This document shows, one piece after another, positions 1 to 12,100 of a stretch of 64,000 nucleotides of DNA. Under the pieces are notes generated by a model. The model worked only from the letters and a program-made list of their open reading frames with translations, searched no databases and was not told where the DNA came from. The DNA lies in assembly GCA_013396755.1 (NCBI GenBank), contig VWZF01001682.1, forward strand, positions 293,883 through 357,882, given 5' to 3'. The DNA is from Sclerurus mexicanus. Lineage: Eukaryota > Chordata > Aves > Passeriformes > Furnariidae. The translations under genes and the position numbers were made by a program. Positions within the stretch are counted from its first letter, which is position 1; the number at the start of each line of letters is the position of its first letter.

Positions 1-230
1 GTGGAAAGTGGTTGATGGTGTTTGGCTTTTTGCAATTCTTGACCATTGTAGCACTGAACTTATTGTGATATTTGTATCCCAAAGCACCATAATTTACACT
101 ATCACTTCCATTTTTTCCTTCTGGCTGTTTTAGGTTTCCTGTATTTATGCCTAGTCAGTCTGAAAAGAGTTAAAGTGGGTGTACCTAGTTCCAGAGGGAG
201 GATTGTGAAATGTCTGCAGCACAGGCTTGC

Positions 231-485
231 TTATAGAACCATAGAATATCTCAAATTTTAAGGGATCTGTAAGGGTCATAGAGTCCACCTCCCTACTCCT
301 TGCTAAACCATATGACTAGGAGCATCATTCAGATGCTCAGTGAACTCTGAAAGGTTTGGTGACATGACAGCTTCCAGAGGGAACCTGTCTCAGTGATCAG
401 CCATCACCTCAGTGAAGAACCTTTTCCTAATGTCTAACTTGAATGTCCCCTGATGTAGCTTCAGACCATTTTCTTATGTCAGCTC
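231..485 (-). mobile_element. CR1 LINE 3'-end fragment, antisense
   Basis: Starts ACCATAGAATATCTCAAA, then AGGGATC, CATAGAGTCCACCTCCCT, and further on CTTTTCCTAATGTCTAACTTGAA. This matches the reverse complement of the avian CR1 3' end, which terminates in ATTCTATG repeats. It is well diverged; the right boundary is approximate. Confidence 0.85.
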
Positions 486-839
486 AAAAATTAAACAGTT
501 GTGTTTTATCTTTTTTTTTTATTTCTTCTGGAATAGTGTAAAAAAATTATTGCACAATCTGTTGTAAAGCTGTATACACCTTGAAGATATCTCTTTTGGT
601 CTGATCTGTCATAGTACGTTTTGTTGTCCTTAAATTGAGAACAAAAAGCCACTTAATTAGAGGTACCAACTGGACTTTAGGTTAAGTGCATACTAAATTA
701 CTTATAAAACATTGAATAATATTAACCTTAATTGCAACAATTTAAGGGATAGAATACTTTGAGATTTTTCGTATTTTTCTTGTAATATTTAGTACAGGTA
801 GTTTTATTCATCCTACTCATAGGTTTTATTATACCTATA

Positions 840-1361
840 TTTCTTGGTTTAACCCCAGCCAGCAGCCAAGCACTCTGCAGGTGATTGCTCACTTCCCCAC
901 CAATGGGATTGGGGAGAGAATCAGAAGCATGAAAGGTGGAAAACTCATGGCTAAAGATGGTGTTATAGAGAAAACAAAAGCTGTGCACACAAGCAAAGCA
1001 AAACTCCTTCCTGTGGGCAAGCACATGTTCTGCCATCTCCAGGAGAGCAGGGCCCCATTGTGCACTTTGGTTCCTTGAGAAGACAAACACCATCACTCCA
1101 AATGCCCCCCTCTTCCTCCTTCTTTCCCGCCACATTATATACTGAGCTCGTCATATAGTCTGGAATATCCCCTTGGTCATTTGTAGTCTGCTGTCCCTCT
1201 GCCAACATGGCAGTTAAAAAGCAGAAAAAATCTCAGCTCTATGTAATCTGTATTAATTATAATCTCTGTATTGTCAACCCTGTGTTCTGCACAAATTCAA
1301 GATACATCCTCATACCAGCCACTATACAGAAAATTACTCCATCCCAGCTGAAACCAGCACA
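840..1361 (-). mobile_element. Solo LTR of an avian endogenous retrovirus
   Basis: On the minus strand it begins TGTGCTGGTTTCAGCTGG and ends in GCTGGGGTTAAACCAAGAAA, which I recognise as a decayed copy of a common neoavian LTR family with TG start and GGGTTAAACCAC..CA end. A TATA-like TATATAAT lies at 1141-1134. Length is about 520 bp, a full LTR. No gag/pol/env sequence flanks it, so it is a solo LTR. Flanks CTATA (left) and CTCTA (right) could be a decayed target-site duplication. The open frames across it are not genes. The ERV class is not assigned. Confidence 0.82.
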
Positions 1362-1763
1362 CTCTAGTATATTAGTTTTTCCAGCATTTGATGAATGATG
1401 GAATAGGCAAAAAAATGTAATGGACCCATGAAGCATTTGTGGCTACTTGTCTTCAATGTCTATTTTTCTTGTGTAATTTAACACAAAGCTTTTTAATTTA
1501 TTTACAGGTAATTATAATAGATTTTTTAAAGTAGTGTAAGTTCCCACCATTATCTTGAGAAGATTTTGATTGCATCTCTACTTTTGAGCTGGAGATATTA
1601 CCAGTTTACGGAAAGTATAATACACTATCCATATTCATTTAGCCCATGCCTTCCTGATGATCCTGAAACTAAATGTGAATCACAGTGTTTTTCTGTCTTG
1701 AGAGACTTATTGCTCTGACAGATTGGTATTGAGACTAGAAAATTTGGTTCAGATAGGTGGTGG

Positions 1764-1806
1764 AACAGCTATAGGCATAGAAGAGAAACAGCTATAGGCA
1801 TAGAAG
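1764..1806. repeat. 23-bp tandem duplication, two copies
   Basis: AACAGCTATAGGCATAGAAG occurs at 1764-1783 and again at 1787-1806, separated by AGA. The copies are identical, which suggests a recent duplication. Confidence 0.9.
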
Positions 1807-1860
1807 TTTCTTAGTTTCTTACTGTTGAACTACTTGTAATTCTTTGATCAAGATTCTTAG

Positions 1861-2014
1861 CGATACTATGTGTCCTTATGAAAACACCGAGCAGCCTGAA
1901 AGCGAAGACTTTTCTAGTACTGATGCTTTTCTTTATTCCCCTGCTGTTTATGCAGGAATGCAACTTGCTTATACAATACTCTTAATGGCAGCTATGTGTA
2001 CTGGAGTAGGACAG
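1861..2014 (+). other. Exon-like open island, identity unknown
   Basis: Open frame reading DTMCPYENTEQPESEDF and then a hydrophobic stretch (LAYTILLMAAMCTG). It is bounded by an AG at 1860 (or a much better pyrimidine-rich acceptor ending TGTTTATGCAG at 1955) and donors ACAG/gtaatg at 2014 and AATG/gtaagt at 2044. It has a membrane-protein flavour and could be chance. I do not recognise a family, and no conserved motif supports it. Confidence 0.25.
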
Positions 2015-3169
2015 GTAATGACACTGAGTTGCCCTGTGGGAATGGTAAGTAATGCTATTCACTAATATCAGGTTAATAGCTGGTACTTTCATCTGTTCTT
2101 TTCCTACTTTGCTTTATTTATTTCTCAATTAAGTAATTGACATTGCAGTTTAGTTTTTCATTTATTATATTACTAATCTGGGGAAACAGCTTGTTAATCC
2201 AGTACAGAAAGGCAGAGGTTATCTGGGTTCTAGGTTTCTTAAGAAGCTGGGATTTTTTAGGGCTCCGTAATCTCTGTTGAGATAGTTGCTGTAACCATGC
2301 AGTCAGGAAGATTTGTATGAAAATGTCTCCTAAACAGCACAGCTGAAGTGTGCTGCTGCAGCACTGAAATGTGGTGTGAGCAGTAAAGCTGTTGTTCCTC
2401 TTTTTACCTTTTCTTTTCATTGGTATAATGCACTGTGAAATCTAATGTGAAACTCAGAAGCATACCAGAAAAGGGTACTACCTGTGTAAGGAATAAATGC
2501 CATCAGATGTGTGAAACACTTCTGAAGGAGAGAAAAGCAGCAGATTCATTCCAATGAATTAGTTAAATTAGGCTTTTTGCATTTCCCAGCCAGTGCTGGT
2601 GGCTGTAGCTGAGCCCTTCAGGCTCTGCTGGCTGCGAATAATGGAGTTGCAGATATTTTTTTCTTTCTTTTTTTTCCTCCTTTCTAAAAAAATGTGAAAC
2701 CCATGTTTGGCATTTATGATAATTTTGGCCCCTCCTACTGTGCCAATTGAAACCACTCCCTACGTAACCAAAACAAATCATTCCCCATCATTCTGAGGAT
2801 ATTTTGCATTTCAATACAAGCTTTTGTGCACTGAACATTTCATACAGACATTACATTTGAAAAAAAAAACAAAGAAAATTTTTTAGGAGACAGATAAGAA
2901 TGACTCAAACAGCACCTCATTTTCAGAGCTCAGAAGCACAGCAAAATCGAGCTTGCAGCACTAGTCTGCTTTAATTTAAAACACTGGAATATATAATCTA
3001 TTGTTTTAGGATTGATTTCTGTTTTCCAGTAGAAAATCCAATAGATAAAACATTTAAATTGTTGCTAAAAGTATTTCAGATTTATGAATTAAAGGCTTAT
3101 TAATGTAGAATCATATCACAATTAGATTTGATCTTTAGGTAGCTTGTTCCAGTGTTGAGTAAATTTTAG

Positions 3170-3300
3170 CACAGGACACATTGTACTTATATGCGTGCAG
3201 GTTCTGTATTTTTTATTTCAACTGTGCCTTCTGTCATGGCTTGGATGACTTATATTTCCCACTGGTTTGGTGAAGATGATTGGTACGAAGGACAACAACA
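3170..3300 (+). other. Exon-like open island, identity unknown
   Basis: Open frame with a hydrophobic stretch (GSVFFISTVPSVMAWMTYIS) then HWFGEDDWYEGQQQ, ending at a strong donor CAA/gtaaga. Acceptors possible at 3169 (TTTTAG), 3174 and 3200. Using 3169 it is phase 0 and joins in frame with 1861-2014, giving two hydrophobic segments separated by a short loop. No family recognised. Confidence 0.27.
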
Positions 3301-6300
3301 AGTAAGAATTGTTTCAATTAAAATTTTCTCTTTTACTGCTTTCATATTTTTCTTCTTTAAGATGCTGTTTATTATATTGATAGTATCAAAAATAATATTT
3401 TCATAGTGGTACTAGGAAAGGATTTTTAGTAGTTCTAATGAGGTCTTCAATCATAGATAAAGCACATCCAAAATGAGATTTTTGAAAATTAATGTTTCTA
3501 GCTGGATAAAAGGTACTGAAAGTTTGATGGCCATCTACTTGCATTTTTTAAATTGCATAATTTAATGAGTAATTTCTTCATATGTAATGGGATGGAAATC
3601 AAACATTTATTTTTTATGGTATTAGGAGGAATTAATATAGCATGCATGGAGTAAACTGAAATAGTTAAAAGCAGTAGTTGATCAAAACAAAAATATTTGG
3701 GAGTTACTACATCCATCTGTGGTCAGTTCCAAGTTGTACCTTGGATAGCTATATGTTTTTATGAACAGGTTTCCAAGGAGGAGGAATTGTTACTATAGTA
3801 ACATTTGCAGGATATCTTGGATGTTTTTATAATGTTTATTAACTGCATGCCTTGGGCAAGCTTAGTCTACAGCTGCTTTCATAGATTTGTGGTGGGAGGT
3901 GAAGATAAGTCACATTTCTTTCACTGTATTAAGCACCTTTATGGAACCGTGTATTTCTGTGTTTTCTTTTTCTTGTTTTCATAGTATATTGTCAGCTAAT
4001 GAATTGGAATGCAGGAGATGTTACTGAAACATAAGCAGCTGCTTTCATTGTATCATTGTGTATTACTTGATAATGCCAGTTATATGCTCGTAAGTATAAA
4101 AAACTGGCAGATTTTAACACTGTTCCACTGTTCTCGTTTTACATGTCACTCATGATATGCATGTTTCAGATGTGGACTTACCTCCTAATAGCTGTCATCA
4201 GGGATTCAGGTGTGAGATGTGTCAAGAGGTAACTTTATCTGAAATCAGAACGGTCTTGGCAATGTGCCAACAGAAAAACAATCTTCTTGTGATTGTAGTA
4301 GTTCTGGACTGGGAGATGAAAACAAAATATTATGGAGACTCTTAGATGTTTCATCCTGAGATCAGACATGGTTGTATGTATCTCTTTGTACTACACACAG
4401 TATTTGCAAACTAGATTTCTGGTACCACATGACTGACCAATGCTCTGTAGATGTGATTTTGTTAACACTGATAGATGTGTTTCATATTGATTAGGTATGT
4501 AATTCAGCATTGCTGGTGATATATTGTTAAAAATGTCAGAATTTCTCCATGTTTTGTTTCAAACCCTAGAATTGCTCATTAGATTATCTTGTTAAAGTTG
4601 GACAGTAAAGGATATTCTACTGAAATGTGCAAGTAGTGTAGTCAAGACAGTCAAAAACACTCCTTTGTAAGGCTTATTCTGAGTTCTGTTTTTTTAATGT
4701 TGTTTAGCTTAGGTTTCCTAAGCAGGGTATCTATCTTGGATTATTATATTTGGGGTTAATTTCAAGTGTTTATTTTTGTAAAATACAGTCTCAGGCTGTG
4801 ATTTTAAGTTTCAAACTTTGAAGAAAGGTCCAGAACTTCTTCCCTTGTGAAGCTGGAGATCCCTTGGTTAAATAAATTCTGGTAGTGATTTGAGTCTGAG
4901 TTTATTGTGGCGGTTTAAGATGTGAACACTAGTAGAACACTTGCTCATTTAAAATGATCTCTTAAATCAAAGTATTCTTTTCCTACTCAGTGTCTGGATA
5001 ACTGAATGAATGCATTTTGAACACTTGCTAGGTTGTCATAGGCTAGGAAACGTCATCTGCAAATTCTGGTTGCAAGAGTCTGGCTGAGGCTTCTAATGTT
5101 TTTGAAGAATCTTATTGAACTTCAAAGCCCTGTCCAAGGCACTGTCTTCCTTCCTCTGGTTAATCTTCTGATTCTCTGGGAGCTGTAGATGGCCTGTGTG
5201 CCATGAATTGTATACAAAAGAAGAATAAACTTTTGTAGTTTTTTGCAGAGAAACATGCAAATTGTCTATACTGCTTAGTGGTAAACTAGCAACCAACCCG
5301 GTACTTTAACAAGTAGTGGACTACCTTGGTTAAATTCTGCTGGGAAGTATGAAGAGCTGCACTTTTGTGCGGAGCAGATATGTGTAAATCTACATAATTA
5401 GTCTACATTGTTCTACATTGTGACTGTCATTATTAATATAATCAGACTTTGCTCATCTTTTGCCCAGAAGCAGTTGTTTGAAGTAGTATGTATCATCTCA
5501 GTCAGACTATTTAGAGACTTACATTAGTAACTGTAGTTTGATGGATCATATCAAGAACTGAAAATTCAGTAGTGATTTGTGGTACTTCAAAGTAGGAATA
5601 TTTTTTTTATTTTGTCAAAGTTTTCAGAGTGTAAGTTTTCTATTGGCTTTTAAGCTGCATATATACTGGAGTATTTCCAGTTCTCCTTTATTTCATGAGT
5701 CTGGATGAGTTAATAAGCATCTGATTTCTTAATATGGCTATAATGTGTTTGGTGGAAGAATGTTCGTACTAATTAAGTTTGTGTTATTATATGAGACTCA
5801 GTCATATTGATACAGGCATTGTCAGGCAGAAATTGTTTTCTGCTGAGTCTTGCAGACGTGCCAAGATTTCTTGGTAGCTTTGAAGACCTTCATGCTTTTA
5901 GCAAGATAAAATGATTGTCCATTATCTGGTGCTTCAAACTGGTGCAATTAGATATGATAATGAATTTGAAACTCTATGATTCACAGGTCACATTTTCATC
6001 TCCAGTGGATTTTCCCTCAAAGATGGGTAAATATACCAAACGTCTTTAGGGAGACATCACTTTTATATCACTAAAAATCTTTTTAATTATTAAATTATCA
6101 TTGACATGCTGCCAAAAAACATTGGTACCTGCAGACAATAGTGTGGATGAGATATAACAGCTTTATATGTCAAACATACAGGAGTGACAACATGCTTTCC
6201 ACATAAGAAAAGATAGAGACTTAAAGGGAAGATAGTGACAATGGAATGGACAGAAGCAGAGGACACTAGCACTTCACTACATATAGCTGTTTAGACACTG

Positions 6301-9027
6301 GGGGTCTGTATACACAGAAGGATATTGATTAACATAAAGCTACTATATGTCCACTTTTGTATGCATGCCATAAAGCATATGGACTCAGTTGGACAGGTCA
6401 TGCACCACATGGACCTCAATCACAGCATATGGAAGCATCTGTTATTGGGTGGGCTTGATGGTTATAAATTTATAGATACTTGTAACATGCAAACATGTTC
6501 TGATAATGGAAGAGTGCTAAGTGAAGGGTTTAAAGAGCTATTATTATTCTACAAGTTTTATTGTAGTACAGCTGGGAAATACAACGAGCAATTAAATACA
6601 TTGAGTAGCTGAAGCAGAGAAAAAGGAGTTAGGTTAAAATTAAAATGGTGCTTTTTAAAGAGCTGCAGTTGCCTGGCTACTGACACTGCCGTTTTGTGTG
6701 TGGTGCGACACAATGCTGTCCTTTCTCCTGCATCCCGTAGTAACTGCATTATTCGGTGAACATCAAGGTTTAATTCCTTCATCTGTCAAGTAAAGTGATT
6801 TCATTCTACAACCACAACGGTATTTTCCATTTTTTGGAGCAGCAAGGTATTGGAAAGAACATGGCAATGCTAAAGTGGTTTACAAAAAGTGATACCTATG
6901 CTAAGGTAGGGATTATTAGGCATTTGTCTTTAAGTTATTGATATAAAGCCATGGCTATGTATCTGGTCCATTCAGTTCTTATTTTTAAATAATATTTATG
7001 ATATACAAAATTTAAAGTTGATGGTTGGGGTTTTTTTTTCCTATTTTCTATATTTAGCAACAAGAAAGGGCTTAGAATGTTGCTGCTTCTGCCAATTGAA
7101 AAGAAAGATTTTTGTTGACCTCCCTCTTTATTTCATCTCCTTGGAAACTGTGGGCATCCTCTGATAGCTTTCCCAGTGTGGTATATGTTTTTTACATGCA
7201 CAAGGTATTTTTAGGGTATACTTAGGAGCTCAGTATAATTACTTGTATATCCCTGATTTTGAAATAAAATGCTTTTTTAAAAAGTATGAAAAAATGTATA
7301 AAAATTCACCATATGTGAAATCATACATAAATATATTCAGTTATGCTGTCTTTTTACTTTTTTGCCTTTTTTTTCAGGCCATTCTGTTCAGTGCTCCTTT
7401 CTCCCATATACTATAGGTATGCTTAACAGAAATCTATAACATCTGAAAAGATCTGCAGGAAACTGCTTTAATGCTTGATATTAAAGGAGAGTTAGTATGC
7501 CACACAACTGTCATTTCTTCTAGATGCTATCACACTGAATTTCAAAGCAAATGCTTCCTTTTGTAAAATGATATTTAGCTTATTACAAGGAGCAAGAAAT
7601 AATAACAAAATCTGTTTTAAACAACGAATATTAGTAAATAAAGTGTAAATTGCTTTCTGCAATACAGCTTAGAATATTTTGTATATGTAACTGGTTTTAC
7701 ATATACTTAAATAGAAAAATCTAGATGAAGAAACAAAACTTAAGAATACTTATTAAGGATGAATTCTTAACTCAGTGAAATAACAATATAGTACAGAGCA
7801 GCATTTTTCATCTAAAATTCAATAATTTAATATATTAACAGGATTTTTATACAGATTACTGCAGAATCCTACAAGACAAATCTGTTGTCACCCTGAAAGA
7901 AACATTTGTTGAATTCTCTTTTCTCATCTGTAAGAGATCTTAGCTTTACAATCAATTTTACCTGTAATCAAACTGCAAATTAAACAAGATTTAAGGTTAT
8001 ATTTTCTTACAGATTGATCAGATCAGGAACCCTTAGTTCCCATATGAGAAGGTAAAAGAGAATATCTGTACAAAATAAGACAAATCTGTTATTATTGTGA
8101 AGTAAATAACTCTTCTTGTCTTTCAGGACTATAATCTTAGCTCTTTGACCTAAAGATGCCATCCTGCTTGCTCCGTGTAATGTTTTTCTACATAATGTCC
8201 CTCAGTCCCTTACTCTATCCTCAGTATAAATGTGGCCCTAAATGAAACATGAATCAAATGTGGGCTAGGTAGATAATTGGTGTGACCCTGCAAAGTATTT
8301 AGTGTGTTTTTGTGTTAAAGTCAGTGGTCTCACTCTGAGCACAGCTGGTAGTATGAGATTAGTTTTGGACATTGAAGTCATAGCTTGCTATATGGTAATG
8401 TTACACTAAGCTTTGCCTTTGATTTTTCACACCTTCAAATTTTTTGTTAAACAGTAATTGTTAAGAAAATTGAGAAAGCTTTCCAGAAAGGATAATGATA
8501 ATACCTACTGCATAGTTGTTCTATGCAAGTGGTTTGAAGACCTTTTTACACATGCAGCCTTTACTTAAAACAAAACTATTAGCATATAATTTATTTTGTC
8601 TGGCTGTCAGTGGGAAATGAATGGGAGAGCAGAGAGGGCTTTAAACTGTAATATAGAAAGCATTGAACCAGAACACAGAAGAAAATGGAAATGATGGACA
8701 GTTTCAGGTAGTACAGGTCAAGAACTACTCCAGTATTCATTTGTTGTTTCCCTTCCACCTCGCCCTCCTTTTTTTTTTCCCTTCCAAATGGATTCCTGTG
8801 AATGGTATTCAACTCCCTTTCTTTCATAGCACTGCAGGGTCTGAACTTCTGCTTGGCTTTATTTTGGATACATTCATTTGTACATCAGGCTAGTTATATT
8901 TTTAAAGTAGATATGTATAAATTATTTATCAGAACAAAGATTATTATTCTGTATTATTAAAATATTATTCTGTTCTTTAATATTGTATCATCTTGTAATC
9001 AAATGAATTTCTGTTTTAAAGGCAAAA

Positions 9028-9150
9028 ATGTCACAGGTTAAACAAGTGGGACTTTTAGCTGCTGGATGTCAGCCATGGAATAAGGATATATGTGCTGCTA
9101 GTGGGGACAGATTTGCCTACTGTGCTACCCTTGCTATTTATATTTATCAG
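9028..9150 (+). CDS. WDR17: WDR17 coding exon 1 (residues 1-41)
   Basis: Encodes MSQVKQVGLLAAGCQPWNKD to IYIYQ. The exon probably begins at 9022 after TTTTAAAG, so the ATG sits six bases inside it. Donor is CAG/gtaagg, phase 0. The acceptor in front implies a noncoding exon further upstream. Confidence 0.93.
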
Positions 9151-12100
9151 GTAAGGTTATTCTAGTTTATCAGACTGGTTATATTTTTATGTTGTTGTTG
9201 ATCCCAGTTTGAAACCTTTCAATAAACGTTTCTCAATGCTTTTGAAAATATGGTAGCTGCTGAGATGTCTGTGTAAAGCTCAATCTTCCCTTCAAGATAC
9301 CCCTAGAGTTGTATGTGTCAAGAATTATTTTTAGAAGGCAGACACTTGAGATGACTGAAGTGCAGTGATAGAAGAATGGTTTCTGAGAGAGAAATGTAGC
9401 AATTTCATGGCTTCATTTGAAGCTGTAGTATAAAAGTATTCTCTTTCATGGTGGATTAAACTGCTCTAAAGTTGTGGATTCCAAAATTATGGCCCACCTT
9501 TATTTGACTTGAAATCTAAACTGCTCAGCACTCTCGTCTTTTGAAGTTTGCAGTTACTGTACATCAACACCTAATTAAAAAAGAGTGCTGTAACCTGGAA
9601 TTTTCAGATTGAGAAATGTGTAAGTAAAAAAAGGATGCACTTACTTTAACTTCATGAGTTATACAGCTTGTAGGATTAAAATAAACAGTATTTACTGTGT
9701 CATGTTTGGATGTGATTTTTTTTTTCGTGGTGTTGGTTTTTTTTGTTTTTGTTTTTATCTGTACTAAGTGATTTGAAAAGTGAGAAGGATTTCAAGCTTA
9801 TTTACATATTCTATCCTGTTTAACCTCTTGGAGATTACTAAATTATTGTTACTATGCCTGAAAATAAAACATTTTAGGATTGTTGGAGTAAAGTTTTTAA
9901 TGAAATTTAATAGTTTATGAGAGACAAGAGGATAGACAATACTGATTGAGCTAATTGGATATTTGACAACTTTTTTGTCCAAGTCAAATGTATGAGAATT
10001 TAATTTATTGAGATGCCAGGTACTGGCAATTCTTAAATGCATTATAAAATCATCCGTAAGTCTAATAGTGTTATATGAACTATTCTGCAACCAAATAGTA
10101 CGTAAAGTGAGTTTACAAAAAATGTATTTCTAAAATGCATGTTACTATTTGTTTAGCTGGATCACCGATACAATGAATTCAAACTCCATGCGATCATGTC
10201 TGAGCATAAGAAGACAATCACAGCCATATCTTGGTGTCCCCACAACCCTGATGTGTTTGCAAGTGCCAGTGCAGATAGTTTAGTGATTATCTGGAATGTG
10301 AATGAACAGAAGGTTGTGGCCAAGCTGGACAATACAAAAGGTATGTCAGATAAGGATATCTATTTGATCCATACAGCTTTTTAATCCACGGGTGTGAGAA
10401 ATACTTATATAGTGTAAACTCTAAGCACTTGTTAGGCAAGAGGTTTAATAATTGCCCAACACAATATTCTTGTCAGATTTGTTGCACTTCATTTTAGAAA
10501 ATAATCATAGTGTGTTTGACTGAATTGCTGTGAACCATCTTTTAAGCAGTAAAGAAAGAGGTTATTCTTGTTTTCTAAAGTACTTGAACAACTCAAGAAT
10601 TAACTTTTTAGTGGTTTATTGTTGAGCAGGAAAAAAAAACCCAGAGCACAGTATTTTCATCACTGTATAAAAAGATAAATAATTACATTTTAATAACTTG
10701 TGTGTTTTCATGATTACTCAAATGAAAGCAAAAAAAAATCATAGCCTTCAACAGATCCAAGTATAAATTATCAATGAATTTGAAAACCAGTTTTTGTTTA
10801 AATAACCTGAATCTTCTCTCAGGACTTAAAACTGCTCATTTGGAGGTTCTGTTACAAGTCTAGGGAGTTAAATGACTGTGTTTACAGTTACCTTTGCCTG
10901 CCCAGTTCTCATTTATTCCCTTCAGTCAAAACCAGTCAGTCTCGACAGATGTTCTTGACTCCTACATTTGTATTCTTGGAAAATGAGTGCAACCCAAGAA
11001 CAGTCAGAATCTCAGGATCTAATAAGCCATTTCAGGACTTCATCCTCTGTTCTCTCCAGAGCATTTTAGGATAACACTCAAAATCTTGTACCTCTTGCAT
11101 ATCCTGCAAAAGGAAAACCCACACTGATTTCATCTGTTCTAAAAGGAATATTGTATCAGTTTATGTATAAATATAAAAGCTGATACTTTTCAATGCAATG
11201 CTTGTTTAAAAATCTACTTTAGCCAGTGACTACACATGAAAAAAGTGTTATTATTTTAATCTTTTTTAAAACTAATTTATTTTTAGGATGATATGTTTAA
11301 ACTTCCTGTTAATGCCTCTTTTACTCTTTTTGATGCTACCATATAGAAGGGTTTAACTACAGTTTTAAATTTTCAGCTTGAGGAGTTTGTCTTACTGTCA
11401 TTTATTTCTTCAGGCACACGTTATTAAGCTATGAGGATAATGAGGGATGAAGATGTTAAGGTCAATATTCTTAAACTGTAATACCTACAGTAAGGTATTA
11501 GGCAACTGAATGAAAACTGTCATATACCCAGAAGGAAGCCATCAAGAGTTCCCTTTGTTAACAGAGCTAGCTTTCCAATTTTGTCACAAATATCTGATTC
11601 TATTCATCTTTAAATTTCATTGTGTTTTGCAAAAATAGGCATTTTGAAGTTCTCAATATTTTACTAACTTAGTAGCAAATATCTTACAGTAAAACATAGT
11701 GGTGAATGGAATTCTGAATGAATTAAAGTATTGCTAACAGGACCAGCCTTATTCTCTTTCATATGTATGATTGTCTTTGGCACTAATGAACTATAGTTAT
11801 CATAAAACACAGCCCATCAAAGTAGTATTAACATGGGAAATTATTTTACTTCCTGCCTGTGGAAATGTGCAGTTTGCTTTTATACCATGAGGTGTTCACA
11901 GAGTTGTCTAAATTTCAGTCTAATCATTTTTATGTAGAACAATTATTTCTACAGTTTTTCAAGACAATTGCTGATACTACATCAAGGAATACTACACTGA
12001 ATTTGATATCCTGGTTCTTACAAGGTTTACCTGTATATTTCAGGAATTCCTGCGTCACTTAGCTGGTGCTGGAACGTGGGTGATGCAGTTGCATTTGTGT

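Larger units (their letters stand above)
1..9021 (+). other. Upstream of WDR17 coding exon 1 (5' intron or flank)
   Basis: No recognised coding exon and no CpG island. The acceptor-like site at 9021 suggests this is at least partly the first WDR17 intron, with the promoter left of the window or in a noncoding exon I cannot see. It holds an antisense CR1 end, a solo LTR, a short tandem duplication and two exon-like islands, listed separately. The rest (about 3.3-9.0 kb) is AT-rich unique sequence in which I see nothing definite. Confidence 0.5.

Noticed and set aside
728..1135. Minus-strand open frame of 135 codons
   Set aside because: It lies almost wholly inside the solo LTR at 840-1361; the translation has no protein family and the LTR explains it.
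6558..6782. Minus-strand open frame of 74 codons with plausible composition
   Set aside because: No splice sites and no known family; could be a conserved noncoding element, but I cannot show that.
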